A stretch of 64,000 nucleotides of DNA from JADLHS01 sp044225555 (GCA_044225555.1 JBGAIM010000007.1:62001-126000), one strand, 5' to 3'; positions 49,165 to 58,146 are shown, counted from the first letter of the stretch. Translations and numbers: made by a program. Notes: generated by a model from the sequence alone, not told the origin.

Positions 49165-52100
49165 ATGCGTAGAGTCAATGTTTGCCTGAACGAGCGAAGC
49201 CTCGCCGGCCTAATTCAACTTCTCATCCTGTATCTGTTAATTGGAGGCGAACAGGCCGCAAATGCCGAGACACCCGTGCAAGCCTGGGTCGCGCGCTATG
49301 GCTATTCCGGACTCAATGCCGACGATCAGGTCGGCAAAATCGTAACCGACAGTGCCGGCAACGCCGTCGTCATCGGATCCACGACCGACAATGCGACCGG
49401 TAAGAACATGTTGGTTGTCAAATACTCGAGCGACGGCGCCGCTTTATGGACGAACAGTTACGCCGGTCTTGGGAACGGCGATGACGTGCCAACAGCTGTG
49501 GGGGTTGATGCCAATGACAACGTCTTTGTCGCAGGGTACTCGACCGGCCCAAGTGGCTCCTCGGATGTGACAACAATCGCCTATTCAGCAGCCGGTTTAG
49601 CACTCTGGACGAATAAATACAACGGCTTCCTCAGTCCTGGTGCGCAGGCAAGCACCTTGTCGGTTGATGAAAACGGAAACGTTATTGTTGCGGGCTACGT
49701 ACTGAGCTTTGGCAGCAGTGGCGACGATTATGTCGCAATCAAGTATTCCGGGCCCGGAATTCCTTTGTGGACCAACAAATACAATGGCCCGGCTAGCGGG
49801 AGCGATCGCGTCACTGCGGTCATTGTGGACACGAATGGCGATGTGATCCTCAGCGGCTATTCAGCTGGGGTTGGCTCCTCAGACGATTACGCGACAATCA
49901 AGTATTCTGCAGCGGGCACGGGTATGTGGACGAATCGCTACAACGGTCCGGCAAACGGAAATGACCAGCCTGCGGCGGTGGCAGTCGGGTCGGAGGGCAA
50001 TGTGTACGTGACGGGCTCGGCGCAGAATGGAAGCTATGCTGACTACGCCACCATCGCCTATTCCGCAGGCGGGATGCCGTTGTGGACGAACCGTTACAAT
50101 GGCCCTGGCAACAACTCCGATCAGGCTCGGGCGCTGGCAGTTGATTGGGATGGCAATGTTCTCGTGACGGGGTCTTCTCATGGCGGTGCCACATATTACG
50201 ATTATGCAACCATCAAGTACTCATCGGCTGGAACCGCGCTGTGGACGAACCGTTACAATTCGCCTAGTACGGCCAGCGGCGACTACGCAGTCGGGGTTGC
50301 AGTTGACGCAACCGGCAAAGTGTACGTAACCGGTCGCTCGACGGCCATTCCTCAGGAGGATTATGCCACCATCGCCTATTCCAGCGCTGGCGTGCCTTTA
50401 TGGACGAATCGCTACAACGGTCCGGCAAATTACACTGACCAAGCTCAGGCGATTACTGTCGACAAGGACGGCAACGTACTTGTAACCGGGAATTCACGAA
50501 GCAGTTCAAGTGCAAATGACCCCGGGTATGATTTCGCCACCATTAAGTATTCGGGAATGGGAATAGGACTTTGGACCAACCGTCATGGAGGGGTGGCGAA
50601 TGGTGACGACCGGGCTACAACAGTGGTGGTGAATAGTGCTGGCAATGTTGTTGTCGGTGGCCTTTCGACCGTCGGATTCAACAGTTTCGATTACGCTACC
50701 GTCGCGTACTCCCGTGGGGGAACTCCGGTCTGGACCAATCGCTACAACGGGCCGGGTAATAGTCAGGACAGTGTTACAGCAATGGCTGCGGACGGGAGTG
50801 GAAATGTTATCGTCACCGGCTATTCAGTTGGCGCTGGCGGCTACCGTGACTTTGCTACCATCAAGTATTCCGCAGCCGGCGTTGCTTTGTGGACGAACCG
50901 ATACCGGGGTCCGCTCAACGGCAGTGACCAGGCTTCTGCAGTTGCCGTCGATGCGATTGGAAACGTGTTCGTCACGGGAGCTTCTTCCGGCAGCGGCGGC
51001 ACCGATTACGCGACGATTGCTTACTCGAGCGACGGCACGCCATTGTGGACCAACCGTTATGATGATCCAGTCGCTTCCGATGATCGCCCCCTTGCCGTGG
51101 CAGCGGATGGCAACGGTCGTATCTTTGTCACCGGAGAATCTGTCGCTCCCTATGCTTACAAGGACTATGTGACAATTGCCTATTCAGTCGCAGGTGACGC
51201 TTTGTGGACCAATCGTTACAATGGACTAGGAAATGGAAATGATTCCGCTTCCTCATTGGCTGTGGACAAGGATGGGAATGTCATCGTGACGGGATATTCG
51301 GCGGACGATTACACCGGTTCAAGGGGTGATTACGTGACGATCAAATACTCTGGATCGGGAACGGCGATGTGGACCAACCATTACCATGGACCGGGCGGTG
51401 CGTACGGCAATGACGCCCCCACGGCCGTGGCCGTGGATGAGATCGGTAACATTTTTGTGACCGGGAGCTCGGTGAATGCTAGTGGCAGATGGGACTGTAC
51501 AACCGTCGCCTTCAAAAGTGATGGGACGACTTGGTGGACCAATCGCTACAATGGCGAAACCAACGGTGACGCTTCAGCGTATTCCGTGGCCGTGGACGCG
51601 GAGGGAAATATCTTCGTCGCCGGTTCGTCCGGGGGAGACATCGCCACCATCAAGTACTCGAACGCTGGTATGGCCCTCTGGACCAATCGTTACAACGGAC
51701 CGGTCAAAGGCAACGAACTACTGACTGGCCGACTGTGTCTCGCCATTGGGCTGGACGGTGCCGCGTATGTGACGGGCGCGTCGGACGGGGATTATTCCGC
51801 TGCCACGATGTACGATTACGCGACCGTAAAATACATTTCTCTGCCGGAAATCGCGCTCCAACCTGCAAGTCTGACCAGGAATGCAGGCTCAACTGCAACG
51901 TTCGAAATCTCGGCAACGGGGAGTGCGCCCCTGCATTACCAATGGCAGCGATTCCAGACAAATCTATTGAATAGTCCCTATGTCTCGGGTGCAAACTCCA
52001 ACACCTTGGCTTGGGTGAATGTTCAGCTTCAAGACGCCGGAAGTTTCGCAATTCTCGTCACAAACGCCTTCGGCAGTGTGACCAGTTCCTTAGTCACATT

Positions 52101-52347
52101 GGCCGTGGTCGTCCCGCTGCCTGTCTTTCTAGGATTGCCGACAGTTACGGATGGGGTCTTCACCGCCACTTTTACAAATACGGCGGCGGCCAGCTTCTCT
52201 GTTCTCACCACGACCAACTTGAGTCTTCCCCTCCAGGAATGGACCGTGCTCGGCAGCCCCGCTGAATATTCGCCCGGGAATTTCCGAATCACCGACACTC
52301 AATCAACGAACAGTCCTCAAAAGTTTTACCGCGTGCACTCCAACTAA
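49165..52347 (+). CDS. Giant SBBP beta-propeller protein with Ig-like domain, exported
   Basis: A 1060-residue exported protein (signal peptide about 1-35). Residues about 38-880 consist of some 18 tandem units of about 45-50 residues with the recurring pattern GNVFVTGYS...DYATIKYSSAGTALWTNRYNGP. This is the seven-bladed beta-propeller (SBBP) repeat, so two or more propellers are likely. A single Ig-like domain follows (about 895-975: PASLTRNAGSTATFEISATG). The last 80 residues form a beta-rich C-terminal domain ending in KFYRVHSN. ATG 49165 has GGGAG upstream. Likely surface-exposed; function unknown. Confidence 0.85.
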   Translation: MRRVNVCLNERSLAGLIQLLILYLLIGGEQAANAETPVQAWVARYGYSGLNADDQVGKIVTDSAGNAVVIGSTTDNATGKNMLVVKYSSDGAALWTNSYAGLGNGDDVPTAVGVDANDNVFVAGYSTGPSGSSDVTTIAYSAAGLALWTNKYNGFLSPGAQASTLSVDENGNVIVAGYVLSFGSSGDDYVAIKYSGPGIPLWTNKYNGPASGSDRVTAVIVDTNGDVILSGYSAGVGSSDDYATIKYSAAGTGMWTNRYNGPANGNDQPAAVAVGSEGNVYVTGSAQNGSYADYATIAYSAGGMPLWTNRYNGPGNNSDQARALAVDWDGNVLVTGSSHGGATYYDYATIKYSSAGTALWTNRYNSPSTASGDYAVGVAVDATGKVYVTGRSTAIPQEDYATIAYSSAGVPLWTNRYNGPANYTDQAQAITVDKDGNVLVTGNSRSSSSANDPGYDFATIKYSGMGIGLWTNRHGGVANGDDRATTVVVNSAGNVVVGGLSTVGFNSFDYATVAYSRGGTPVWTNRYNGPGNSQDSVTAMAADGSGNVIVTGYSVGAGGYRDFATIKYSAAGVALWTNRYRGPLNGSDQASAVAVDAIGNVFVTGASSGSGGTDYATIAYSSDGTPLWTNRYDDPVASDDRPLAVAADGNGRIFVTGESVAPYAYKDYVTIAYSVAGDALWTNRYNGLGNGNDSASSLAVDKDGNVIVTGYSADDYTGSRGDYVTIKYSGSGTAMWTNHYHGPGGAYGNDAPTAVAVDEIGNIFVTGSSVNASGRWDCTTVAFKSDGTTWWTNRYNGETNGDASAYSVAVDAEGNIFVAGSSGGDIATIKYSNAGMALWTNRYNGPVKGNELLTGRLCLAIGLDGAAYVTGASDGDYSAATMYDYATVKYISLPEIALQPASLTRNAGSTATFEISATGSAPLHYQWQRFQTNLLNSPYVSGANSNTLAWVNVQLQDAGSFAILVTNAFGSVTSSLVTLAVVVPLPVFLGLPTVTDGVFTATFTNTAAASFSVLTTTNLSLPLQEWTVLGSPAEYSPGNFRITDTQSTNSPQKFYRVHSN

Positions 52348-52409
52348 CATAACGCGTAAGTATTGAAGCAGCCTCCTCTGCTCGCTCGGATTTTGAATCC
52401 ATTTTCCTT

Positions 52410-52437
52410 TTGAGCCTTTCCCGCCGGTCGCTAAGTT
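52410..52437 (+). promoter_or_regulatory. Promoter before DUF1398 gene
   Basis: TTGAGC (52410-52415), a 16-bp spacer and TAAGTT (52432-52437). The first ATG, at 52444, is 6 nt downstream and starts the mini-ORF rather than the main gene. Confidence 0.45.
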
Positions 52438-52443
52438 GCGGCA

Positions 52444-52470
52444 ATGTCTGACGCCCAGCTCAAGAAATGA
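52444..52470 (+). CDS. Mini-ORF leader of the DUF1398 gene
   Basis: An 8-codon frame, MSDAQLKK, starts 6 nt after a -10 box and ends with a TGA that overlaps the ATG of the main gene (ATGA). It could be a leaderless translation entry point that couples to the main gene, or chance. Confidence 0.35.
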   Translation: MSDAQLKK

Positions 52471-52883
52471 ATACAGAAATCATCGCTCAAACCGCCCGCA
52501 AAACCCTCGCTGGCACCCTCTCATTCCCGGAAGTCGTCGGCCGATTGCTCGCCGCCGGCGTGGAGTATTATCACGTGGATTACGTCGCGCTGCGAAAGAC
52601 CTTTTACAGCGCGGATGGGAACGTGGCGGTGACGCCGATCAACTATGAGGGATTGCCGCCGGTCGCGCTGGAGTTCTCAATTGAAAACTTGCGCGCGAAC
52701 ATTCTCGATAGTCAGCGGAATGGCCAGTCGTATCGCGAGTTTACCCGGCGCGCGATGGAAGCGGGCGTGCAGGGTTACTTCGCGTTCCTACGTGGCCAGC
52801 TGGTGACCTATCTTGGTCGCCAAGGTGATCAACATACGGAGTGGTTTCCCGGCACTGCGCCGGTGAAGTACCCGGCGACGTAG
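52467..52883 (+). CDS. DUF1398 family protein (YbcV-like)
   Basis: A 138-residue protein of the DUF1398 family, recognised from SFPEVVGRLLAAGVEYYHVDYVALRKTFY near the N-terminus, the central segment RNGQSYREFTRRAMEAGVQGY and the closing GDQHTEWFPG. The family has no proven function. Start ATG 52467 overlaps the mini-ORF stop, and there is no ribosome-binding site of its own. Confidence 0.85.
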   Translation: MNTEIIAQTARKTLAGTLSFPEVVGRLLAAGVEYYHVDYVALRKTFYSADGNVAVTPINYEGLPPVALEFSIENLRANILDSQRNGQSYREFTRRAMEAGVQGYFAFLRGQLVTYLGRQGDQHTEWFPGTAPVKYPAT

Positions 52884-52978
52884 GGAGCCGGTTTGCCCGC
52901 GAAACCGCCGTCGGCGTGAACATGGATTACGTGAGGGTTACGCCTTCACGTTGAGCGTGCAGATGCTCTTGCTCTGCC

Positions 52979-54403
52979 TCAGCGACCGCGTCCGCCACCG
53001 CCGCCTCGGGAGCCGCCGCCCGATGACATGCGGGCCGGGCTTGCGCCGGAAAAACCTCCTCCACCTCGGAACGAACTGGCGGAGCCGAAGTTCGGCGAGG
53101 CTGAAGGCATGCTTGGTCGGCTGAACGAAGGCGAACTGGGACGGCTGAAGTTAGCCGCGCTTCCACTGGGGCGATAGCTATAGCTCGGGCTGGCACTGCT
53201 GCGCTGATAGCTTGCCGTGGGGCTCGCTGAGTACCGGGGCGTCGCTGGGCTGCTCGATCGGCTCCAGACGGTGGTTGGGCTTGTGCTGGCCCGGCTGGGG
53301 CGGGCCGAAGTGGTTGGGTTTTGATTGACGGCCGTGCGCGAGGCCGTCTCCTGGCGGCTGTTACTGCTCCAAACACTCGTGGGGCTGGGGTTGTAATTGC
53401 CGCGCGCGAGTTGGTCCCCGCTTGGATTTGGGTTGGGTCGGCCAGTCGTGGTCCGGGTATTGACGCCACTGTTCCCCAAAGTTGGGCGTGCCGTTTGACG
53501 GCCTACGGTGGCATTGGCCTGACTCGAACTGGTTCGGGTAGCGGCGGGTTGAGTGCCATTGTTGCCCCAGGTGCTCGTGGTTCTTGATCCCGTGCCATCA
53601 AAACGGCTCTCGCTGCGGCTGGCGGTTGCGCCGGGGACTGGCTGACTTACGCCGCGCACCTGACGACCATCGGAGGCAAAGGCGCCTGGCTGGCCACCAG
53701 AACGGCCATTGATCGCGGGGGGATTGCCATTCCCATTGGGTGGTGGCGGCCGATTTCCATTTGGTGGAGGAGGATTCCCATTCGGGGGCGGTGGGGGTGG
53801 ATTACCGTAATGGCAGTAGTTATTCCAGTACGCGTTGTTGCAATAGCCGTAGTTCCAGTAGTTGCCCCAGTAAAAACCGAAACTGAAATAGGGGTAGGGA
53901 TACCACGAAGACCAATAGGGCCACGGGTCATAGAACGAATAGTAGGCCGGCGTGGTCGCGAGATAAACCGTGGAGGATGGGACCGTTTCCACGTAAGTGG
54001 TGGTGGGCGATGTGATGTATTGCGGAGCACTGGCCAGCGAGGTTTCTTCAGCCGCAGCGGGCGGTGGCGGCGGCGGCTCGGCAGTCACTGGTGCTTGCGG
54101 GCTCAACATCGCGGTCAGCACACGGTCCGACACGCCCGCCTGACGCAGATAGACGATTTCGTTCGCGCTGAGATTGAATCGGCGGTTGGCGCTTTGGACA
54201 AAGGCGACCGTGATGTCATCGTTGATTTTGGCGCGGGTGAGTTTCAGGACTTCTTCGGCGCCGCTGGATAATTGAACTTTTTCTGGCGGCACGGGAGCCG
54301 CGGGTGGGGTTGGCCCTTGCGCGAGGACGGACGTGGGATGGCCAGCCCAGAGGGCAAAGGTCGCGGTCACGAGGACCGCAGCAGGAAAGCATCGAATTTT
54401 CAT
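52979..54403 (-). CDS. Exported low-complexity protein rich in Ser, Pro and aromatic residues
   Basis: A 474-residue protein with a signal peptide (MKIRCFPAAVLVTATFALWA). A folded N-terminal domain (about 42-102: EEVLKLTRAKINDDITVAFVQ to QAGVSDRVLTAML) is of a type common in Verrucomicrobiota. An aromatic stretch (about 150-205, many Tyr/Trp/Asn) and Pro/Asn-rich runs (about 205-232) follow. The long Ser/Thr/Arg/Asn tail ends Gly/Arg-rich. The tail looks intrinsically disordered. Location outside the inner membrane is expected; function unknown. Confidence 0.72.
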   Translation of the reverse strand: MKIRCFPAAVLVTATFALWAGHPTSVLAQGPTPPAAPVPPEKVQLSSGAEEVLKLTRAKINDDITVAFVQSANRRFNLSANEIVYLRQAGVSDRVLTAMLSPQAPVTAEPPPPPPAAAEETSLASAPQYITSPTTTYVETVPSSTVYLATTPAYYSFYDPWPYWSSWYPYPYFSFGFYWGNYWNYGYCNNAYWNNYCHYGNPPPPPPNGNPPPPNGNRPPPPNGNGNPPAINGRSGGQPGAFASDGRQVRGVSQPVPGATASRSESRFDGTGSRTTSTWGNNGTQPAATRTSSSQANATVGRQTARPTLGNSGVNTRTTTGRPNPNPSGDQLARGNYNPSPTSVWSSNSRQETASRTAVNQNPTTSARPSRASTSPTTVWSRSSSPATPRYSASPTASYQRSSASPSYSYRPSGSAANFSRPSSPSFSRPSMPSASPNFGSASSFRGGGGFSGASPARMSSGGGSRGGGGGRGR

Positions 54404-54513
54404 GGCAACAGCCTTTCCTTTCGAGACACTGCTACCCTCCCAGATTCCCGCACGGGCGTCAAGGGTTGCTGCGCGGTGATTTGCTTTCGGTGCAGCCGGT
54501 CAACGCTTTCTGT

Positions 54514-54542
54514 TTGAGCGATTTTCTGCCGGAGGCTAGGCT
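54514..54542 (+). promoter_or_regulatory. cutC promoter
   Basis: TTGAGC (54514-54519), a 17-bp spacer and TAGGCT (54537-54542). The first ATG is 8 nt downstream at 54551 and opens a 7-codon mini-ORF. Confidence 0.55.
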
Positions 54543-54550
54543 GCGCGACC

Positions 54551-54574
54551 ATGTTGAAATCTCCATTGTCATGA
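54551..54574 (+). CDS. Mini-ORF leader of cutC
   Basis: Seven codons, MLKSPLS, whose TGA overlaps the cutC ATG as ATGA. The same arrangement is seen before the DUF1398 gene. Confidence 0.35.
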   Translation: MLKSPLS

Positions 54575-55311
54575 GACCCTTGCTTGAAGTTTGTGTGGAT
54601 TCCGTGGAGTCGGCACGGGCCAGTGCGGCCGGGGGGGCGGACCGGATTGAACTCTGCCAGGATTTATGCGAGGGCGGGCTGACTCCCAGCCTCGGGCTCG
54701 TGGAGGCGGTTCGCGAACGGGTGAAACTCCCCATGGCCGTTATGATTCGCCCGCGCGGGGCGGACTTTTGCTATTCGAACGACGAGTTTGAGGTAATGCG
54801 GCGTGACCTTCTGGCTGTCAAACGAGCCGGCGCCGACATGGTTGTGTTCGGGGTGCTCGCCCCTGATGGCTCGATTGATCGCGCCCGGACGGCTGAATTG
54901 ATCGCGTTGGCCCACCCATTGCCAGTCACCTTCCATCGCGCGTTTGACATGGTTTGTGATGCCGAACGAGCACTTGATGAGCTGATCGGGTTGGGGGTTC
55001 AGCGAGTGCTCACGTCCGGGCTGGAGCGGACGGCGCTTGAAGGATTGGACACGATTGTTGCGCTCGTGAAGAGGGGAGGTGGACGGATCGTTGTCGTGCC
55101 GGGGGGCGGCATCACCGAACGCAACCTGCCGAAAATCCTGGCCGGCTCTGGCGCGCGGGAATTTCATGTGTCGGCCAGTTCCACGCAGGAAAGCAGCATG
55201 ACGTTCCGCAATCCGCGGGTTGCCATGGGGCGCACATTCGGGCCTGCGGAGTTCTCGTATACATGTGCCAGCGAAACCCGCGTCCGGGCGTTTCGATTGT
55301 TGGCAGGCTGA
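54571..55311 (+). CDS. cutC: CutC family protein (copper homeostasis)
   Basis: About 246 residues from ATG 54571; the longer frame upstream overlaps the preceding gene in antisense and is not real. CutC proteins have a TIM-barrel fold and are named for copper tolerance, though the direct role of the family is debated. Signatures are LEVCVDSVESARAS...GADRIELC at the start, VMIRPRGADFCYS, FHRAFDM and LTSGLERTALEG, and the C-terminal REFHVSAS. It stands alone, with its own promoter. Confidence 0.93.
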   Translation: MRPLLEVCVDSVESARASAAGGADRIELCQDLCEGGLTPSLGLVEAVRERVKLPMAVMIRPRGADFCYSNDEFEVMRRDLLAVKRAGADMVVFGVLAPDGSIDRARTAELIALAHPLPVTFHRAFDMVCDAERALDELIGLGVQRVLTSGLERTALEGLDTIVALVKRGGGRIVVVPGGGITERNLPKILAGSGAREFHVSASSTQESSMTFRNPRVAMGRTFGPAEFSYTCASETRVRAFRLLAG

Positions 55312-55358
55312 AATTAGTTAGTCGTGCCCCGAGGTGCTGCTTGACCTCACCAGATGTG

Positions 55359-55388
55359 TTTACACCAAAGTCCCTTGGTGGCTAGGCT
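55359..55388 (+). promoter_or_regulatory. ribD promoter, probably leaderless
   Basis: TTTACA (55359-55364), an 18-bp spacer and TAGGCT (55383-55388); ATG 55397 follows after 8 nt. No FMN riboswitch is visible in the 85-bp gap. Confidence 0.5.
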
Positions 55389-55396
55389 GAGTCCGG

Positions 55397-56539
55397 ATGA
55401 CTGACGCTCAATACATGCGCCTGGCACTTCGACTTGCCCGGCGCGGCTGTGGAACGACATCGCCCAACCCGATGGTGGGCGCTTTGTTGGTCCAAGGCGT
55501 TCGGATCATCGGGCGCGGCTGGCATCATCGCGCGGGCGGGCCGCATGCGGAAATCGAGGCGCTGCAGGACGCGCGGAAGCATGGCCATGATCCACGCGGT
55601 GCGACGCTATTTGTGACGCTTGAACCGTGCTGCACGCATGGCCGCACCCCGCCTTGTACCGAGGCCATCATCGCGGCGGGCATTCAACGTGTGGTGGTCG
55701 GCGCGACCGACCCGAACCCAAAGCACGCCGGAAGGGGTTTCAAGCTTTTGAAGCGTGCGGCGATTGAGGTGGCACCAGGGGTATTGACGGATGATTGCTC
55801 AAGGTTGAATGAGGCCTTCAATCACTGGATTGTTCACCGAACGCCCTTCGTTACGGTCAAGGCCGCCATGACCCTCGATGGGAAGATCGCCACCGCCACC
55901 GGCGAATCCAAGTGGATCACAGGCGAAAGCGCGCGATCCTGGGGAATGAAATTACGCCGCGCCAGCGATGCGATTCTAGTCGGTGTCAATACGATCCTGG
56001 CGGACGATCCCAGCCTGACCGTCCGCGTACTCGGGAACATTCAACATCCCACATTCAAGGTTCAACCTCCGAGGCTGCGGCGGATCGTGCTGGACTCGCG
56101 GGCACGGACACCACTGAACGCGAAGGTTGTGAGTGACGCCTGCGCGCCGTTGACGACCATCGTAGTAAGCAGGCATGCGCCAAGGAGGCGCGTGGCCGCA
56201 CTGGTGAAGCGAGTGAATGTGCTCATCGCGCCCACGAAAGGGTCTACGCTCGACTTGGGCTGGCTGCTCCGCCGATTGGGGGCGGAGGACGTCACCCGTC
56301 TGTTGGTGGAAGGGGGCGGGGAGGTGAACGGGTCGTTTGTGCTCGGCGGGCTTGCGCAGCGAGTGGCGTTTTTTTATGCGCCGAAGATTTTGGGAGGGCG
56401 TGATTCGCGGAAAGGTCTGGCGGGCGCGGGCGCCGAACGCCTGTCGAAAGTCATCAAATTGCGGGATGTCGAATGGCAGAAGCTGGGGACCGACTTGCTG
56501 TTGACGGCGCGGGTTGATTCCGTCGGCAAATCCCGGTGA
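55397..56539 (+). CDS. ribD: Bifunctional pyrimidine deaminase/reductase RibD
   Basis: RibD carries out the second and third steps of riboflavin synthesis. The 380-residue protein has an N-terminal deaminase domain with the zinc ligands in HAEIEAL and EPCCTHGRTPPC. The C-terminal reductase domain (about 150-375) includes PFVTVKAAMTLDGKIAT, DAILVGVNTILADDPSLTVR and RLLVEGGGEVNGSF. It is followed 55 bp later by ribE on the same strand, which also has its own promoter. No riboswitch is visible. Confidence 0.95.
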   Translation: MTDAQYMRLALRLARRGCGTTSPNPMVGALLVQGVRIIGRGWHHRAGGPHAEIEALQDARKHGHDPRGATLFVTLEPCCTHGRTPPCTEAIIAAGIQRVVVGATDPNPKHAGRGFKLLKRAAIEVAPGVLTDDCSRLNEAFNHWIVHRTPFVTVKAAMTLDGKIATATGESKWITGESARSWGMKLRRASDAILVGVNTILADDPSLTVRVLGNIQHPTFKVQPPRLRRIVLDSRARTPLNAKVVSDACAPLTTIVVSRHAPRRRVAALVKRVNVLIAPTKGSTLDLGWLLRRLGAEDVTRLLVEGGGEVNGSFVLGGLAQRVAFFYAPKILGGRDSRKGLAGAGAERLSKVIKLRDVEWQKLGTDLLLTARVDSVGKSR

Positions 56540-56558
56540 ACTATTGCCAATTCACGCC

Positions 56559-56588
56559 TCGACGTGCCCTGGCTGCCACCGCTAGTTT
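56559..56588 (+). promoter_or_regulatory. ribE promoter, probably leaderless
   Basis: TCGACG (56559-56564), an 18-bp spacer and TAGTTT (56583-56588); ATG 56595 follows after 6 nt. Confidence 0.5.
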
Positions 56589-56594
56589 TCCCGA

Positions 56595-57206
56595 ATGTTT
56601 ACTGGCATTGTCGAAGAAGCCGGCCGGGTTGAATTCATCAAGCCGACGCAGAAATCCATCCAACTCACCGTGCGCGCCCGGACCGTTGGGCGCGGGTTGA
56701 AACTTGGCGCGAGCGTGGCGGTCAACGGTTGTTGTCTCACAGTCGTGAAACTCGCCGCGCGCGGCAAGGACCGGCTCATTCAGTTCGACATGTTGCAAGA
56801 GAGCTGGCGGCTAACCAACATGCAGTTTGCGAAGGTGGGCTCCCTCGTGAATCTTGAGCGCCCGTTGCGCGCTGCCGGTGAACTCGGCGGGCATTTCGTC
56901 ACCGGTCATGTGGATGGTTTGGGCCGGATCACAAAATGGGAGCGGGTGGGTCGCGACCACATGCTCGACATTGCCGCACCCCGGGCAGTGATGCGTTATA
57001 TGGTCCACAAAGGTTCGGTGGCGGTGGACGGCATCAGTCTCACCGTTGCGGCTGTGAAGCAGGGCGGCTTCCGAATTTGGATCATCCCTCACACCTTTGA
57101 AATTACCGCGCTCTGCGACCGGAAGGTTGGTGATGCCGTGAACCTTGAAGCGGACCTGCTCGGCAAATACGTGGAGAAATTCCTTAAGGCGCGGTCGGAG
57201 GCTTGA
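56595..57206 (+). CDS. ribE: Riboflavin synthase alpha chain
   Basis: It dismutates two 6,7-dimethyl-8-ribityllumazine molecules to riboflavin, the last step of the pathway. The 203-residue protein has two lumazine-binding repeats: MFTGIVEEAGRV with VAVNGCCLTVV in the first, and GGHFVTGHVDGLGRI with VAVDGISLTVAAV in the second. It is downstream of ribD. No ribB or ribH is within the window. Confidence 0.96.
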   Translation: MFTGIVEEAGRVEFIKPTQKSIQLTVRARTVGRGLKLGASVAVNGCCLTVVKLAARGKDRLIQFDMLQESWRLTNMQFAKVGSLVNLERPLRAAGELGGHFVTGHVDGLGRITKWERVGRDHMLDIAAPRAVMRYMVHKGSVAVDGISLTVAAVKQGGFRIWIIPHTFEITALCDRKVGDAVNLEADLLGKYVEKFLKARSEA

Positions 57207-57498
57207 AGGATTGATTGGAAGTCGTGCAGCTCTGGTCCGATGCTGGGAAAGCGAAAGGGCCGGACTTGCGTCCGACCCTCTGCCTGAGAACAAATTGCAC
57301 TATTTCAAGTCGCTCAATTCAAAATTGTTTTCTCGCGGCGCTGCAGTTTTACGCCTTGCTTCACACACGGTCACCTGCACTTTTGCGTCCAACAACGATG
57401 ACATCATACCGCACGTTCTTTTTCCGAATAGTCCCCATTACGGGGGACAAAGGGATAATTCCTAAACTCATTGAATTACAACGGTTTGCGGCCCGGCT
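57207..57498. other. Intergenic region between ribE and the NarL regulator (convergent)
   Basis: It holds a hairpin close to ribE (57256-57279, two 4-5 bp stems around TTGC). A perfect 6-bp palindrome GTCCCC-ATTACG-GGGGAC lies at 57431-57448. No T tract, no gene. On its minus-strand reading the palindrome is followed by TATTCGG, similar to the palindrome upstream of nrdJ. Confidence 0.4.
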
Positions 57499-58140
57499 CT
57501 AACGCCTCAATGCCTTGGCTACCGCCTCCGTGCGGGTGCGAACGTGGAGCTTCTCGTAGATCCGTCGGATGTAGGTGCGGACCGTTTCAAAGCTGATGCC
57601 GAGTTTGTCCGCGATTTCTTTGTACATGAACCCCTGGCTCAGCAGGTCGAGCACCTCCTGCTCGCGGGGCGAAAGCTCTTCGGATGGTTCGGCATGAATG
57701 GCAGCCGAAGCCGCGGCGGTGGCCTGAAACGACTGGACCACCTTCCGCGCGATGTGGGTGGTCATCGGTGAACCCCCGTTTTGCACGTCGCTTATGGCTT
57801 CGAGAATCTCGGCGCTCTTGGAACGTTTGAGCAAATAGCCCGAAGCGCCGGCGGCGAGTGAATTGAAAATATTTTCCGTATCTTCGTACGCGGTGAGCAT
57901 CACCACTTGAGTCGTCGGGATCAATTGCTTGAGCCGGCGGACACATTCCACGCCGTTCATGCCCGGCAGGTTGATGTCCATCAGCACGACATTCGGCGGT
58001 TGCTTGGGGATGGCTTCGAGCGCGGCTTCGGCCGTGCCGTAATCGCCCAGGCACTGAAATCCCTCCGCGCGAGCGATCATGCGCGCGAGGGTGCTGCGCA
58101 ACTGTTCGTTGTCTTCGACGATCGAAACCGTGGTTGGCAT
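57499..58140 (-). CDS. NarL/FixJ-type response regulator
   Basis: A 213-residue regulator with receiver domain (ED at 9-10, phospho-acceptor D55 in VVLMDINLPG) and a LuxR helix-turn-helix (about 150-212, LSPREQEVLDLLSQGFMYKE and the recognition helix SFETVRTYIRR). It begins 6 bp after the sensor kinase gene, so the pair forms an operon. Targets unknown. Confidence 0.93.
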   Translation of the reverse strand: MPTTVSIVEDNEQLRSTLARMIARAEGFQCLGDYGTAEAALEAIPKQPPNVVLMDINLPGMNGVECVRRLKQLIPTTQVVMLTAYEDTENIFNSLAAGASGYLLKRSKSAEILEAISDVQNGGSPMTTHIARKVVQSFQATAAASAAIHAEPSEELSPREQEVLDLLSQGFMYKEIADKLGISFETVRTYIRRIYEKLHVRTRTEAVAKALRR

Positions 58141-58146
58141 GAGTGC

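Noticed and set aside
55312..55396. FMN riboswitch before ribD
   Set aside because: The 85-bp gap is too short for the FMN aptamer and is occupied by a promoter next to the start codon.
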